From Mesorhizobium qingshengii (lineage in GTDB: Bacteria; Pseudomonadota; Alphaproteobacteria; Rhizobiales; Rhizobiaceae): a stretch of DNA of 38,883 nt. The stretch is taken from NCBI RefSeq assembly GCF_900103325.1, contig NZ_FMXM01000032.1, positions 1-38,883 on the forward strand, written 5' to 3'. The notes below the pieces were generated by a model. It was not told the DNA's origin and did not search any database. It saw nothing but the letters and a program-made list of their open reading frames with translations. Shown piece by piece: positions 1 to 8,688 of this stretch (the stretch's first letter is position 1; every line of letters begins with the position of its first letter). Made by a program: the position numbers and the translations under genes.

Positions 1-358
1 GAAGTCTTCCGTCAGAAGATACTGTCGGCCAATAGATGAACGCGCTAACCTGCCTCGCTGCGAAGTCGCGCTTCAGCAAGAACTCACACAGCTATTTAGT
101 AATGCGACAGTTGCCCCAGTTAGAGAGGCGACACTTCCCGCTTCCGAGGCTGGTCAACATGAAGCTGGAAAGGAAGGCTGGCGACTTCACAGAGCCTGGC
201 GTGCGACCGGGCTTGTTGCGGGAGCCGTCATGCCTTTGGTCACCTTGTCGCAAATAGAGCTGCATCGTCTCGGACGGCGGCTCTCCCTGTTGCCTCGCGG
301 CAGGAACGGGCGGGTTGTCGAGCGCAGCCAAACAAAGACGAATCGGATAATATTAGCG

Positions 359-378
359 CGCCCTGAAGTATCAGGGCG
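359..378. repeat. Perfect 8-bp hairpin upstream of omp gene
   Basis: CGCCCTGA (359-366) and TCAGGGCG (371-378) are perfect inverted copies around a 4-base AGTA loop. No T-run follows on either side in the usual terminator arrangement. It could end a transcript entering from the left or bind a regulator; the sequence alone does not decide. Confidence 0.55.
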
Positions 379-382
379 TGAT

Positions 383-408
383 TATTGTTGATCACCTATT
401 GTTGATCA
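383..408. repeat. Direct repeat TATTGTTGATCA x2 (operator candidate)
   Basis: TATTGTTGATCA occurs at 383-394 and again at 397-408, separated by CC. The two copies are 14 bp apart start to start, so they lie at different positions round the helix. The pair begins about 117 bases before the barrel protein start codon. A regulator site is an inference from position and exact repetition. Confidence 0.45.
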
Positions 409-499
409 TTTACTAGGCCGGTGATGCAGAATCGTCACAGTAAAAAATTGCAGTCCGGTCTATTCTCCCAATTGAGGGTTTAAAGGACGGGAGCAGTCA

Positions 500-1249
500 G
501 TGTACAAAATTCTTGCAATTCTTGCGGTTGCCGGGTTCGGCGTAAGTGGCGCGTCGGCAGCCGATATGTCCGGCCCCATTGTCGGCTCGGCTTACGATTG
601 GAGCGGCCTCTACGCCGGCGCACATCTTGGCGTGGCAAACGGCGACATCACCGCGACCGACGTGACTCAGCCCGACGGTGGCTTTTTCACAGATGCGGTG
701 CCTGCGGGCACAGAGGGCTTCGATTTCAACAAGGCCGGCGTTGCTGGTGGTGCTCACATTGGCGCGCAGTATCAGTGGAACCAGTTTGTTTTCGGTGGCG
801 AAGCGACCTGGACCGCTACGGGCATAAAGAAGACCATCGTCAGCCCATACTTTCCGGACAGCGATACGGAAACCGGCAAGATTTCCAACTACGTCACGGC
901 CGTCGGGCGCGTCGGCTATGCCTTCGATCGGGTCCTGATCTATGCCAAGGCCGGCTATGCAGGCGGCAAGGTAAGGTTCACGGCACGCGACAACGACGCC
1001 TTGGTTACATACGAGAAGAACGATTGGCAAAGCGGCTACGCGCTCGGCGCCGGGCTTGATTATGCCATCACCGACAACATATCGCTGGGCGTGGATTACA
1101 CCCATATCGATCTTGGTTCCAAGACCAGCACCGGCAACAATGTGTTTGATAATGGCACCCTTGGAGCCAATCCGGAGACCTATCGGACCGACGCCAAGGT
1201 GGATGCGGTGATGGCGCGCGTCACATACAAATTCGGGATGGGGCAGTAG
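500..1249 (+). CDS. Outer membrane beta-barrel protein, Omp25/RopB-like
   Basis: Small outer-membrane porin-like barrel of the Omp25/Omp31 type common in Rhizobiales, likely structural and immunogenic at the cell surface. The 249-residue product starts with a signal peptide (hydrophobic residues 4-16, cleavage near ASA-AD at 20-21). Next comes the YDWSGLYAGAHLG start of the barrel typical of this family. Alternating aromatic/glycine strands continue to a C-terminal strand VTYKFGMGQ. The start is GTG at 500, chosen because GGACGGGAG sits just upstream and the signal peptide begins there. The length is normal for the family. It appears monocistronic: a strong hairpin follows at 1293-1328. A 12-bp direct repeat upstream may be an operator. 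The family call is confident, the physiological role is not. Confidence 0.9.
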   Translation: MYKILAILAVAGFGVSGASAADMSGPIVGSAYDWSGLYAGAHLGVANGDITATDVTQPDGGFFTDAVPAGTEGFDFNKAGVAGGAHIGAQYQWNQFVFGGEATWTATGIKKTIVSPYFPDSDTETGKISNYVTAVGRVGYAFDRVLIYAKAGYAGGKVRFTARDNDALVTYEKNDWQSGYALGAGLDYAITDNISLGVDYTHIDLGSKTSTGNNVFDNGTLGANPETYRTDAKVDAVMARVTYKFGMGQ

Positions 1250-1981
1250 CCAAGACGGTCGCGTCCCGCGCCAAATCGATTTCGGAAACGAACAAAGCCT
1301 GCCTCGGCCTACACCTGGGCAGGCTTTGTGTTGATAGATGGTTGTCGAATTGCGCCGGTATGTCTTGGCCGGCGTCGGTAATGCAGTAGTGCATGCCATG
1401 CACCCCAATGCAAAACTGGCCTGATCGACAAGCGCATTCCCCCTCATCTGCGTCCGGCCCTGCCACTGCCCGTCGGGCGAGCGCTCGGCCCGATCCGTCA
1501 CCAAGGGAGGCCGTGCAGTTCTTCGTGCTGACCCGCATCGATCCGACGTTGCAGACGAACGTACTGCTTGGCAGTGCGAGATTCCGTCCTTCCGACCACT
1601 GAATGGGACGTCTGACGTTACGGATGGCTGCACAATCAATGCCATGGCGCCTCGCCCATTCGCATTGCGTCGATGCCGAGAGCTCAGTGCCAGCCTGGCC
1701 GGAGAATAGCAGCCAGCACAGGTTGCGATCAAACGGTGAGGATAGAGATCCGAAACATTCGCCCGCATAGTGGGGCGCTTGCAGCTGAGGCCGGGAAATC
1801 GCGTGACGATCAACGTTTAATAGCACAAAGAGCAGCCGCCGAACGGAGGCATGGGGGCCAACCACCGCGGGCATGGTGCTCGTGACGCACGGCAGTGACC
1901 GACACAACGACCAGCGAACAGCGCCGTCAGCTGGCCGAGAGTGCAGCGCCTCCAATTTGGTAGCTTGATGCTTAGCCGGCC
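1250..1981. other. Gene-poor gap between omp and the E1 dehydrogenase gene
   Basis: Long open frames exist on the minus strand (for example about 1221-1955), but their composition is Cys/Arg/Ser-rich, they match no family I know, and one runs antisense through the barrel gene. I treat them as chance frames in GC-rich DNA. Apart from the terminator-like hairpin I see nothing functional. Confidence 0.55.
1293..1328 (+). terminator. Hairpin downstream of omp gene
   Basis: CAAAGCCTGCC (1293-1303) pairs perfectly with GGCAGGCTTTG (1318-1328) around a 14-base loop, starting 44 bases after the barrel protein stop. The arm ends in TTTG, a weak T-run, so it is a plausible intrinsic terminator. Confidence 0.7.
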
Positions 1982-4378
1982 TTAAAGGACTGTCCTCAAG
2001 TGCCGTATTGGCTTGCCGGGCGCAATCCCCTGCGCAGCATGGGCGATACTCTGGGCGTCAAGTCCATGGTGCCGATAGAGATCGGCGATAGTGCCGGCCT
2101 GGCCGAAATGCTCGACGCCCAACGAACGCGTTCGATGTCCTTTGACGGACCCCAGCCACGCCAGCGTGGCAGGATGGCCGTCGATGACCGTGATCAGCCC
2201 ACAGGTGGATGGAACATCCTCCAGCAATCGCTCAACATGGCTGCGAGCGTGAACAAGTCCGTGCTCTCTGGATCGTTGCGCGGCGGTCCAGCCAGCATTC
2301 AGCCGATCCGCAGACGTTACGGCCAGAAGCCCGACATCACGCCGATCCTCGCCGATTAATCCGGTCGCTTCGATTGCCTCCGGGGCAACCGCGCCACTAT
2401 AGGCGACCACCACCTGGGCGTTGGGTCCTGGTTTGCGCATCCAATAGCCGCCATTGAGGATGTCTTCGGCGAGCGCTTGATCAAGCACGCGTTTCGGTTG
2501 CTCGATCGGACGGGTCGAAAGTCTGAGATAGACCGAGCCGCCGACGGCGTCCCTGAGCCACGTCACGGGATCGGGTTGGGTATCGCCGGAGCGCTGCAGG
2601 TAGTCGAACGAAAACCGCAGGATTGTCGCGAGCTCGTCGACGAAAGCCGGTTCGAAACTTGCGAGCCCATCCTGTGCCATCCCTATCAGCGGCGTTGCAA
2701 TCGATTGATGGGCGCCACCCTCGGGTGCAAGCGTCACCCCTGAGGGTGTTGCGACGACTATGAAGCGGGCGTCCTGATAGCAGGCATAATTCAACGCATC
2801 GAGGCCGCGTTCGATGAACGGGTCGTACAAAGTCCCAATTGGCAACAGGCGTTCGCCGAAAATCGAATGGGACAACCCAAAAGCCGACAACATGAGGAAC
2901 AGGTTCATCTCGGCAATACCGAGTTCCATGTGCTGACCCTTGGGGGAGAATTCCCAGTTGAAAGTCGATGGAATGCGTTCTCGCTTGAAAACGTCGGCCA
3001 ACTCTTTGCGGGCAAAAAGTCCGCGGCGGTTGACCCACGCCCCGAGATTGGTCGAGACGGTGACGTCAGGCGAAGCTGTAACGATCCTTCTCGCCAGATC
3101 GGTATCCTGCTTCGCGATCTCGTGCATGAGAATCCCGAAACCTTGCTGGGTCGACATTGAGGATTGCAAGGGAACGGTGAGGGCCGCAGGCGGCGCAATC
3201 TTTGATGCTTCATAGCGACGCCGCCCCTTGGCATTGAAGGGTGCCGCATTGATGAATTCCCTCACCTGCCCTTCGGGATGCGAAAGGCCTTCGAATGGCT
3301 CCCATTCGCGTCCGGACCGCACGCCGAGCCTGGCTTGCAAGTCCTCGATTTGAGTCGAAGTCATCAATCCGGCATGATTATCCTTGTGCCCCGCCAGCGG
3401 CAGGCCGAAACCTTTGATCGTATAGGCAAGGAAGCAGACTGGCCGATGATGAGTACGAGCGTGCTCGAACGCCCCCAGCAACGAAGGCAGGTCATGCCCC
3501 CCGAGGTTCGTCATTAGCCGGGCCAGCTCCTGATCAGAACGGCTCTCGATGAGCTTTGAAACCGGACCCTGGTCCCCAATGTGATCCAGCAGCCGCTTGC
3601 GCCATGCCGCCCCGCCCTGAAAGGTCAGCGCCGAATAGAGCTGGTTGGGGCAATGCTCGATCCAGTCGCGCAAGGCCTGGCCACCTGGCTCGTCGAACGC
3701 TTCTTCCAGAAGAGTTCCATATTTGAGGATGACAACATCCCAGCCGAAATTCTGGAACAATGAGACAAAGCGCTCCCACAGCCCTTCCCTCACGACGGCG
3801 TCCAGGCTCTGGCGATTGTAGTCGACGATCCACCAGGTATTGCGCAGGCCGTGCTTCCAGCCCTCGAGCAAGGCTTCGAAAATGTTGCCTTCATCCATCT
3901 CGGCATCGCCAACAAGAGCAACCATGCGGCCTTCCGGATGATCCGTGGCCATGCCTTTTGACCGGAGATAGTCCTGCACCAGTGAGCAAAACAGCGTCTG
4001 GGCGACACCGAGACCGACCGAGCCGGTCGAGAAGTCGACATCGTCCGTGTCCTTGGTTCGTGAAGGATAGGACTGGGCGCCCCCATAGGCGCGAAACGCT
4101 TCCAGCTTCTCACGCGTCTGATTGCTGTAGAGATATTGGATGGCATGAAAGATCGGGCTTGCGTGCGGTTTGACCGCGACCCTGTCTTCTGGACGCAAGA
4201 CACTGAAATAGAGCGCGGTCATGATGGTAGCAAGCGAAGCTGACGATGCCTGGTGGCCGCCAACCTTGAGGCCGTCATCATTCGATCGAAGGTGATTGGC
4301 GTTGTGGATCATCCATGTCGATAGCCACAGTACTTTCCGCTCCAGATCTTCCAGGCACGCCAGTTTCTGTTTCGTCAT
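1982..4378 (-). CDS. Homodimeric 2-oxoacid (pyruvate-type) dehydrogenase E1, AceE/MdeB-like
   Basis: Thiamine-diphosphate enzyme of the single-chain E1 type, which decarboxylates a 2-oxoacid and would pass the acyl group to a lipoyl E2 encoded elsewhere. The product is 798 residues, a little shorter than AceE (about 890). Visible motifs are KVGGHQASS near 39-46, FSTGSVGLG near 116-124, and the ThDP/Mg site GDAEMDEGN at 157-165 followed by YNRQSLD. The C-terminal half contains transketolase-like pyrimidine-binding and C-terminal regions. The start is ATG at 4378 with GGGAG seven bases upstream; an in-frame ATG 20 codons earlier lacks a site and runs into the regulator. It is divergent from an Lrp/AsnC gene, as known for Pseudomonas mdeB (2-oxobutyrate) beside its Lrp-type regulator. 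The substrate is therefore inferred; no E2, E3 or lyase gene is adjacent. Confidence 0.85.
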   Translation of the reverse strand: MTKQKLACLEDLERKVLWLSTWMIHNANHLRSNDDGLKVGGHQASSASLATIMTALYFSVLRPEDRVAVKPHASPIFHAIQYLYSNQTREKLEAFRAYGGAQSYPSRTKDTDDVDFSTGSVGLGVAQTLFCSLVQDYLRSKGMATDHPEGRMVALVGDAEMDEGNIFEALLEGWKHGLRNTWWIVDYNRQSLDAVVREGLWERFVSLFQNFGWDVVILKYGTLLEEAFDEPGGQALRDWIEHCPNQLYSALTFQGGAAWRKRLLDHIGDQGPVSKLIESRSDQELARLMTNLGGHDLPSLLGAFEHARTHHRPVCFLAYTIKGFGLPLAGHKDNHAGLMTSTQIEDLQARLGVRSGREWEPFEGLSHPEGQVREFINAAPFNAKGRRRYEASKIAPPAALTVPLQSSMSTQQGFGILMHEIAKQDTDLARRIVTASPDVTVSTNLGAWVNRRGLFARKELADVFKRERIPSTFNWEFSPKGQHMELGIAEMNLFLMLSAFGLSHSIFGERLLPIGTLYDPFIERGLDALNYACYQDARFIVVATPSGVTLAPEGGAHQSIATPLIGMAQDGLASFEPAFVDELATILRFSFDYLQRSGDTQPDPVTWLRDAVGGSVYLRLSTRPIEQPKRVLDQALAEDILNGGYWMRKPGPNAQVVVAYSGAVAPEAIEATGLIGEDRRDVGLLAVTSADRLNAGWTAAQRSREHGLVHARSHVERLLEDVPSTCGLITVIDGHPATLAWLGSVKGHRTRSLGVEHFGQAGTIADLYRHHGLDAQSIAHAAQGIAPGKPIRHLRTVL

Positions 4379-4503
4379 TTGTCGGCTCCCATATGTGACG
4401 GCTCGAGCATACCGGCTGCAGGCCGGGATTGCGGCCAAAACTGCTATCGCTTAGGAGAGATCTTTCGCATCTGAGCCAACCAGAACGCCGAAAGTGCAAA
4501 TTT

Positions 4504-4977
4504 GTGCCAAATCATGAGATCGATGATATCGACCGCAAGCTGCTCGCAGCGCTTCAGGCTGATGCTCACGCGACGATGGAGAACCTCAGTGAAATAGTGG
4601 CTCTCTCCCCTTCTCCCTGCGCACGTCGGGTTCGGATGCTCGAGAAATCGGGAGTGATCAAGGCCTATGTGGCGGTCGTCGACCAGGTGAAAGTTGGTCT
4701 GCCTGTCAGCGCATTTGCCTCCGTCAAACTGGAACGACAGAGAGAAGAGGAGCTGGACCGGTTTTCAACTGCCGTTCTGCGCTGGCCGGAAGTCGTGGAG
4801 TGTTACCTGATGACCGGCAAGATGGACTTTTTGCTGCGTGTCGTGGTCAAGGACCTTGATGCGTACGAAATGTTCTTGAAGCAGAAGCTAACCAGGCTGG
4901 ACGGCGTCGCCTCCATCGAGTCGAGTTTTGCCTTGGGCCAGGTCAAGCATGCGCATGGCCTGCCAATTGCTCCCTAG
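4504..4977 (+). CDS. Lrp/AsnC family transcriptional regulator
   Basis: Amino-acid-sensing DNA-binding regulator. The N-terminal helix-turn-helix begins with the family signature EIDDIDRKLLAALQ, followed by the recognition region LSPSPCARRVRMLEKSGVIKAY. A RAM-type ligand/oligomer domain follows (residues about 65-150) with WPEVVECYLMTGKMDFLLRV. With GTG at 4504 the protein is 157 residues, the usual length. The frame stays open to an ATG at 4429, but that start would overlap the neighbouring gene's 5' region and add a non-conserved tail. The site before 4504 is weak, so the start is uncertain. Divergent placement against the E1 dehydrogenase gene suggests it controls that gene in response to an amino acid or 2-oxoacid. 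Confidence 0.88.
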   Translation: MPNHEIDDIDRKLLAALQADAHATMENLSEIVALSPSPCARRVRMLEKSGVIKAYVAVVDQVKVGLPVSAFASVKLERQREEELDRFSTAVLRWPEVVECYLMTGKMDFLLRVVVKDLDAYEMFLKQKLTRLDGVASIESSFALGQVKHAHGLPIAP

Positions 4978-5399
4978 CAGAATATCGCGGTGTAAGGCAT
5001 TGGTGATATTGGCTGCAACAAGCCAGACGGTATCGGCGTATCCTCGGGCGTGCGGCCAATCCCGGATCTACAGAGCAGCAGAAGGCCGCGGCGCCTTCTG
5101 CTGATCGGCGGAGTAAGTTCCCGGACGCCGCTGCAGCTCCAGCCGCTTCGGGACCCTCGACGAAGCACGGTGCTCCAGCAACGATGGAACAGCTGGACGG
5201 TATTCTGACAGAACGGGCTGAAATCTTTCCCAGCGCTGACGCCCAGGTACGATCACGCGCCGGGGGGATGAGCCGAAATTCCCGTATCACTTGCAGCCGG
5301 TTTTCCCCGGCACCGAGCGAGATCACGACGAACTAGCGATCAAAAAGTCGATTTGTGACAGGCGTACAGGCCTTGGGATTTCGCGCCGAGGCTCAATCT
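4978..5399. other. Gap after the Lrp gene, hairpin only
   Basis: No gene is supported. A perfect 10-bp inverted repeat, AGCAGAAGGC (5077-5086) and GCCTTCTGCT (5093-5102) around a 6-base loop, lies 100 bases after the regulator stop. It has no T-run, so it may be a terminator-like or RNA-processing hairpin. Confidence 0.5.
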
Positions 5400-5603
5400 C
5401 TAATACTTCTTGCGGGCCGTGAGGTCGGCAAAGATCTTCTCGCGATCACCCTGATGTTTCTTGACCAAGGCAAGGGCCTGTTCGCGGTCGAGAAGCCCGA
5501 GCTTCATAATGAATGCCAACTCATGCTTGGGCAGAGCTGCATCGGGCACCTGTGCGCGGATACCCCGCCCGCGCTTGCCGCCAACGGTTTGTCCGTCCGA
5601 CAT
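5400..5603 (-). CDS. Small DUF3606-like protein
   Basis: A 67-residue hypothetical protein. The core HELAFIMKLGLLDREQALALV followed by KKHQGDREKI resembles the DUF3606 pattern of rhizobial small proteins, in which a helical segment is followed by REQALELIKQHGNDREKL. The N-terminus (MSDGQTVGGKRGRG) is basic and probably disordered. It begins only four bases after the stop of the upstream 66-residue gene, so the two are probably one transcript, with translation possibly coupled because its own ribosome site is weak. The function of this family is not known to me. Confidence 0.6.
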   Translation of the reverse strand: MSDGQTVGGKRGRGIRAQVPDAALPKHELAFIMKLGLLDREQALALVKKHQGDREKIFADLTARKKY

Positions 5604-5607
5604 GACG

Positions 5608-5808
5608 TTATGAACTCACACTCGTTGCTGTTGATCCTGATGTCGGCCTCCACCTCAAAATCTCGTTGTTGGCCATTGCTGCGAACCTATCGGCGTCATC
5701 GCGCGTCAAACCGACCAGCGACTGGCCCGCACATTCGGCCGGCAGATCCAAAATCTGATCAAAAACCGCCCACGTCTCAGACGGCTCCTGCACCACAACA
5801 AATCGCAT
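5608..5808 (-). CDS. Small conserved hypothetical protein (MRFVVVQEPSETW)
   Basis: A 66-residue soluble protein with no function I can name. Its opening MRFVVVQEPSETWAVFD followed by the segment LVGLTRDDADRFAAM looks like a recurrent small-protein type of Rhizobiales. The start is well supported: GGGGAG lies six bases before the ATG at 5808. It is the first gene of a two-gene unit with the DUF3606-like gene at 5400-5603. Confidence 0.6.
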   Translation of the reverse strand: MRFVVVQEPSETWAVFDQILDLPAECAGQSLVGLTRDDADRFAAMANNEILRWRPTSGSTATSVSS

Positions 5809-6312
5809 AAATCGCTCCCCGACTTTGAACGTGCCCTAAATCTACGATCAAGGATTCTGTTCCCAAGCGCCAAGGAGAAATTCGATGGCGAACCCTTGAG
5901 GCGACTGCTGTGACGTCGAAACAGCTGTCGGCGCTCCAGGCCATCAGAAGCCCCGCGCGCTACTCGGGCTGGTCGATCAAGGCATGAATCGGCTGCCCCG
6001 AGCTTGCACGCATGGCTCTTTTCAGGCCTTCCGGGCAGCGGCGTCGTATCCGCCGGCAGATCTACAATGTGCTCCATCGCGTCAGCCTCGACCGTGACGC
6101 GGCGACCGCTTCCCCATCAGATATGAACATTCATTGCGCTCATCCTGGGAACCATACTGACACGCAACTGTTTGTGTTGGTGGCGGCGGACCATACCGCC
6201 TCCCCTCAGGCGAATGAAAAGGCTCTCCGGAGCCGTTCGCCGTCACCCTCTAATGTCATTCCAATGAAAGGCCCGCGCGCGGCGGGCCCTTCGAGCCATG
6301 CTCGGACCAATG
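5809..6312. other. Gap between small genes and BA14K gene
   Basis: No supported gene. Open frames on both strands lack ribosome sites and family resemblance. The right end holds the probable terminator of the BA14K gene (6267-6288). Confidence 0.5.
6267..6288 (-). terminator. Probable terminator of BA14K gene
   Basis: GGCCCGC (6270-6276) pairs with GCGGGCC (6282-6288) around a 5-base loop. Read on the minus strand, the hairpin lies about 25 bases after the BA14K stop and is followed by TTTCATT. The T-run is short, so efficiency is uncertain. Confidence 0.6.
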
Positions 6313-6741
6313 TCAGTAAGGCGAATTGCACTGCCGACGGGGGCCGCTGTAAGGCTGATAGGTGTTGTCGGACGCGCGATAACTCCGATAGTGATCGTAG
6401 CACCACTGAACATGAGCGTTGCCTGAGCGGTGGTTGATGATCGCGCCGCTGATCAGCGCCCCGGTCGCGAAAGCAGCGAGCGGAAACCAAAAATCGCCAT
6501 GCCGGCGATAGCCTCGCCGGTACTCGCGATAGCCGCGGTGGCCATTCCAGTACATGCCGTCATTGCGGGTAAACCTACGGTGGGCGCGGTGCTTTATCCA
6601 CGGCTTATAGTCGACCGCCTGCAAATCGCTCGGCGCTGATGGCGCCGGCGGCGCAAACACTGGCGCCGCGCCCGCGGGCACTGCCACTGCGAACGATGCC
6701 GACAGACTGGCCGCCAGCAGACCTGATACTATCTTGTTCAC
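6313..6741 (-). CDS. BA14K family (lectin-like) exported protein
   Basis: A 142-residue secreted or envelope protein of the BA14K family, named for a 14-kDa immunoreactive Brucella protein with lectin-like activity. The N-terminus is a signal peptide (VNKIVSGLLAASLSASFAVAV, cleavage near AGA-AP). A His/Arg/Tyr-rich middle follows, then a hydrophobic glycine segment FATGALISGAII, and the family C-terminus HVQWCYDHYRSYRASDN with PYSGPRRQC. The start is GTG at 6741 because GAGGAG lies six bases upstream; the frame stays open further but without a signal peptide. A loose EcfG-like promoter (GGAAC at 6809-6805, 16-base spacer, TGTT instead of CGTT) lies upstream and is weak evidence for stress control. 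Confidence 0.88.
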   Translation of the reverse strand: MNKIVSGLLAASLSASFAVAVPAGAAPVFAPPAPSAPSDLQAVDYKPWIKHRAHRRFTRNDGMYWNGHRGYREYRRGYRRHGDFWFPLAAFATGALISGAIINHRSGNAHVQWCYDHYRSYRASDNTYQPYSGPRRQCNSPY

Positions 6742-7318
6742 GATTTTCTCCTCAGAGGGTTGGTTTACATCCCTATGCGTTTCTAACATTCGAAGGGCTT
6801 CATGGTTCCGATTGACGGCAGCGATCCTCCTGGTAGTCCACAAACTGAAAGCGCGCCGAAACGTTCGTTGGGGCAGCGATCCGGCTAAGAAGTCCGCAAA
6901 CCCCGTCTCGATGTAGGGGCTGAACGCCTCCGAGATTCCTCCCGGGCATCTCAGCCACGAGCCGGCCAGTAATGGTGAGAGCGGATGGCTTGTCTGCAAA
7001 CTCCCGATCAATCTCGACGGGAAAACCGCGATCCCATGAGCGATGAAGACCCACGATATTCGCCGTCACCCGGTTCTGGTTCGCCAACCTGCTTCATGGC
7101 CGTTCTTATCAAGCGCAAATAAGTAATTTGACATACATACCAGGTAAATCATTATAACAATAAGAATTTATTCAATGGTCATTGCGTTGATTCAAATAGA
7201 TCATGCCAATAGGCGTTTTATGGGTGAATATCGTCGCCACTGTAACATTGCGAACAGGTTGCCTTGTGGATCGCTGGTCATTAAAGAGGATCTCTGGCGA
7301 TTTATGAGGGACTGACAC
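6742..7318. other. Divergent intergenic region BA14K / mucR remnant
   Basis: No gene is supported. The stretch 7110-7200 is clearly AT-rich compared with its surroundings and would suit promoters for the two divergent genes. A loose EcfG-type promoter for BA14K is at about 6785-6809. A minus frame at about 6800-7087 begins with TTG and matches nothing I know. Confidence 0.5.
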
Positions 7319-7769
7319 ATGACTGACGAAACTGACCCTGTTGCAGCCGAACTTATCGAGCTTACCGCAGATATTGTCTCCGCCTATGTCAGCAAGAACC
7401 CGGTACCGGCGACCGGCCTACCGGAAACAATCGCAATCCGTGCATAGGTCACTGTCCAGTCTAAGTGGGGCCGCAGTAGCGCCTACCGAGCCTCTTGTGC
7501 CTGCAGTGAACCCAAAGCGGTCAGTGTTTCCGGATTACATTGTCTGCCTCGAGGACGGCAAGAAATTCAAGTCGCTGAAACTCCATCTTGCAAACGACTT
7601 CGGCCTCACGCCGGAAGCCTATCGCGACAAGGGGGGCTTGAAGCCCGACTATCCCATGGTCGCTCCTACCTACGCAGCCACTCGGTCGGCTCTGGCAAGG
7701 GCGAGCGGTCTGGGCCGTCGGGCCGCTCCGGTCAAGAAAACGCCCGCGAAGCGGAGGGCGAATGCCTAG
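7319..7769 (+). pseudogene. MucR/Ros family regulator, frameshifted
   Basis: MucR/Ros proteins are small zinc-finger-like regulators of exopolysaccharide, motility and symbiosis genes in Rhizobiales. The ATG at 7319, with GAGGG upstream, opens a correct MucR N-terminus (ELIELTADIVSAYVSKNPVP), but this frame stops at 7445. The remainder (SVHRSLSSLSGAAV through the finger CLEDGKKFKSLKLHL and the tail DYPMVAPTYAATRSAL) is one frame over. Removing one A near 7435-7436 restores ETIASVHRSL and a family-length protein of about 150 residues. Further decay signs are KGGL in place of the family's KWGL and LKLHL in place of LKRHL. The second finger Cys is absent, as in several known Mesorhizobium homologues. 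A sequencing error remains possible for the shift alone. Confidence 0.8.
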
Positions 7770-8057
7770 TTTTAGACATCGCAACTGTGTCCTCGCCTCA
7801 ATTGGTGAAACGTTTTCCTACAGCGGACGTTCTTCCCGGCTTGGGCAGAGTGGTCTGTGTCAGAAAGTCCAAGGGAAACGGCTTCCGCGATCGCAGCGTG
7901 ACCGACCCTGTCGACCCGCCCTTAGACATGATGTAGGCGCGACTGCGAAGTGTATCGTTTTAATACAATCACCAATTGCTAGACTCGCGCGACGGATAGG
8001 CAGTTAGTTTCTGCGCCAGGGCAAAAAAGGGGGAACACCTCGAACTGGGAGGAAGCG

Positions 8058-8267
8058 ATGTCTGTACAAAAAAATGACTATCGAACCAACAGAGCCGACT
8101 ACGCGATTGCTGCGACACATGGCCGGGTGATTGCTGACGACACTGTTCGAGACGAGATGCTGGCAAGAAAAAAGAAGGCCATGTGGCTAACAGAGCGGCG
8201 ATCCGGCAGGTTGGGGGAGAACCCCATGGAAAGCTCACCGATGCCAGCAAGAAGACCTCGCGGTTAG
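8058..8267 (+). CDS. Small hypothetical protein, charged
   Basis: A 69-residue protein I do not recognise. It has no signal peptide or membrane segment. It is rich in Arg, Lys and Asp, with a central stretch RDEMLARKKKAMWLTERRSG that could be helical. The start is supported by GGGAGGAAGCG directly before the ATG. No partner gene is close. It may be a real small gene or chance. Confidence 0.4.
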   Translation: MSVQKNDYRTNRADYAIAATHGRVIADDTVRDEMLARKKKAMWLTERRSGRLGENPMESSPMPARRPRG

Positions 8268-8688
8268 AGCTATTAGCCAACAATCAAGAACGCTAAAGAT
8301 GCCCGAGTGAGAGACATGTGAGAGACATGCGGGTGTTGCCACTCATGACCCGTTGGACCGCGCAAGATGTCTGTGGCTACAGAAAACGCCAGTTAAGAAT
8401 TGCGAGACCGTGCGGCCGCTACAGCAGAGACCTGGCTTGGTCTGAAAATCCACCGTCTCTGCCGGGTGCGTTTCTTGGATAAATGTTTCGGCTCAGGCCA
8501 CCGACTCATAAAGCGCATCCAGATTTTGGCTGAAGCGAGTTTGACGAGAGCAAGGTAGTTTTCGCTTCAACGGCAACCACATGTTCCCGATCGTCGACCG
8601 GTTCGGCACCGGCTACGTCACCATGGATCAGGTGCGCCAGCACCACGCCGATCCCGGAAAGTTCAACGGCCTGAGGCGCCGAAGCCCC
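8268..8688. other. Gap downstream of the EthD remnant
   Basis: No supported gene. There is a short tandem GTGAGAGACAT pair near 8307-8329. A perfect inverted repeat, GCAGAGAC (8424-8431) and GTCTCTGC (8455-8462), has a 23-base loop. Frames around 8560-8680 look vaguely protein-like on the plus strand, but I cannot assign them. Confidence 0.45.

Larger units (their letters stand above)
1..499. other. Left-edge region upstream of the Omp25-like gene, no gene seen
   Basis: I see no convincing gene here; the short reading frames lack family resemblance and good ribosome binding sites. The right part holds two DNA signals described separately: a small hairpin at 359-378 and a 12-bp direct repeat at 383-408. 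Both lie within 150 bases of the barrel protein start and probably belong to its control region. Confidence 0.6.

Noticed and set aside
497..1813. 438-residue minus-strand frame
   Set aside because: It runs antisense through the well-supported outer-membrane barrel gene, has no family resemblance and no ribosome site; it is a GC-rich shadow.
7319..7769. Programmed ribosomal frameshift in mucR
   Set aside because: No slippery heptamer or following structure is evident at 7430-7445, and conserved residues downstream are also altered; decay or a sequencing error fits better.
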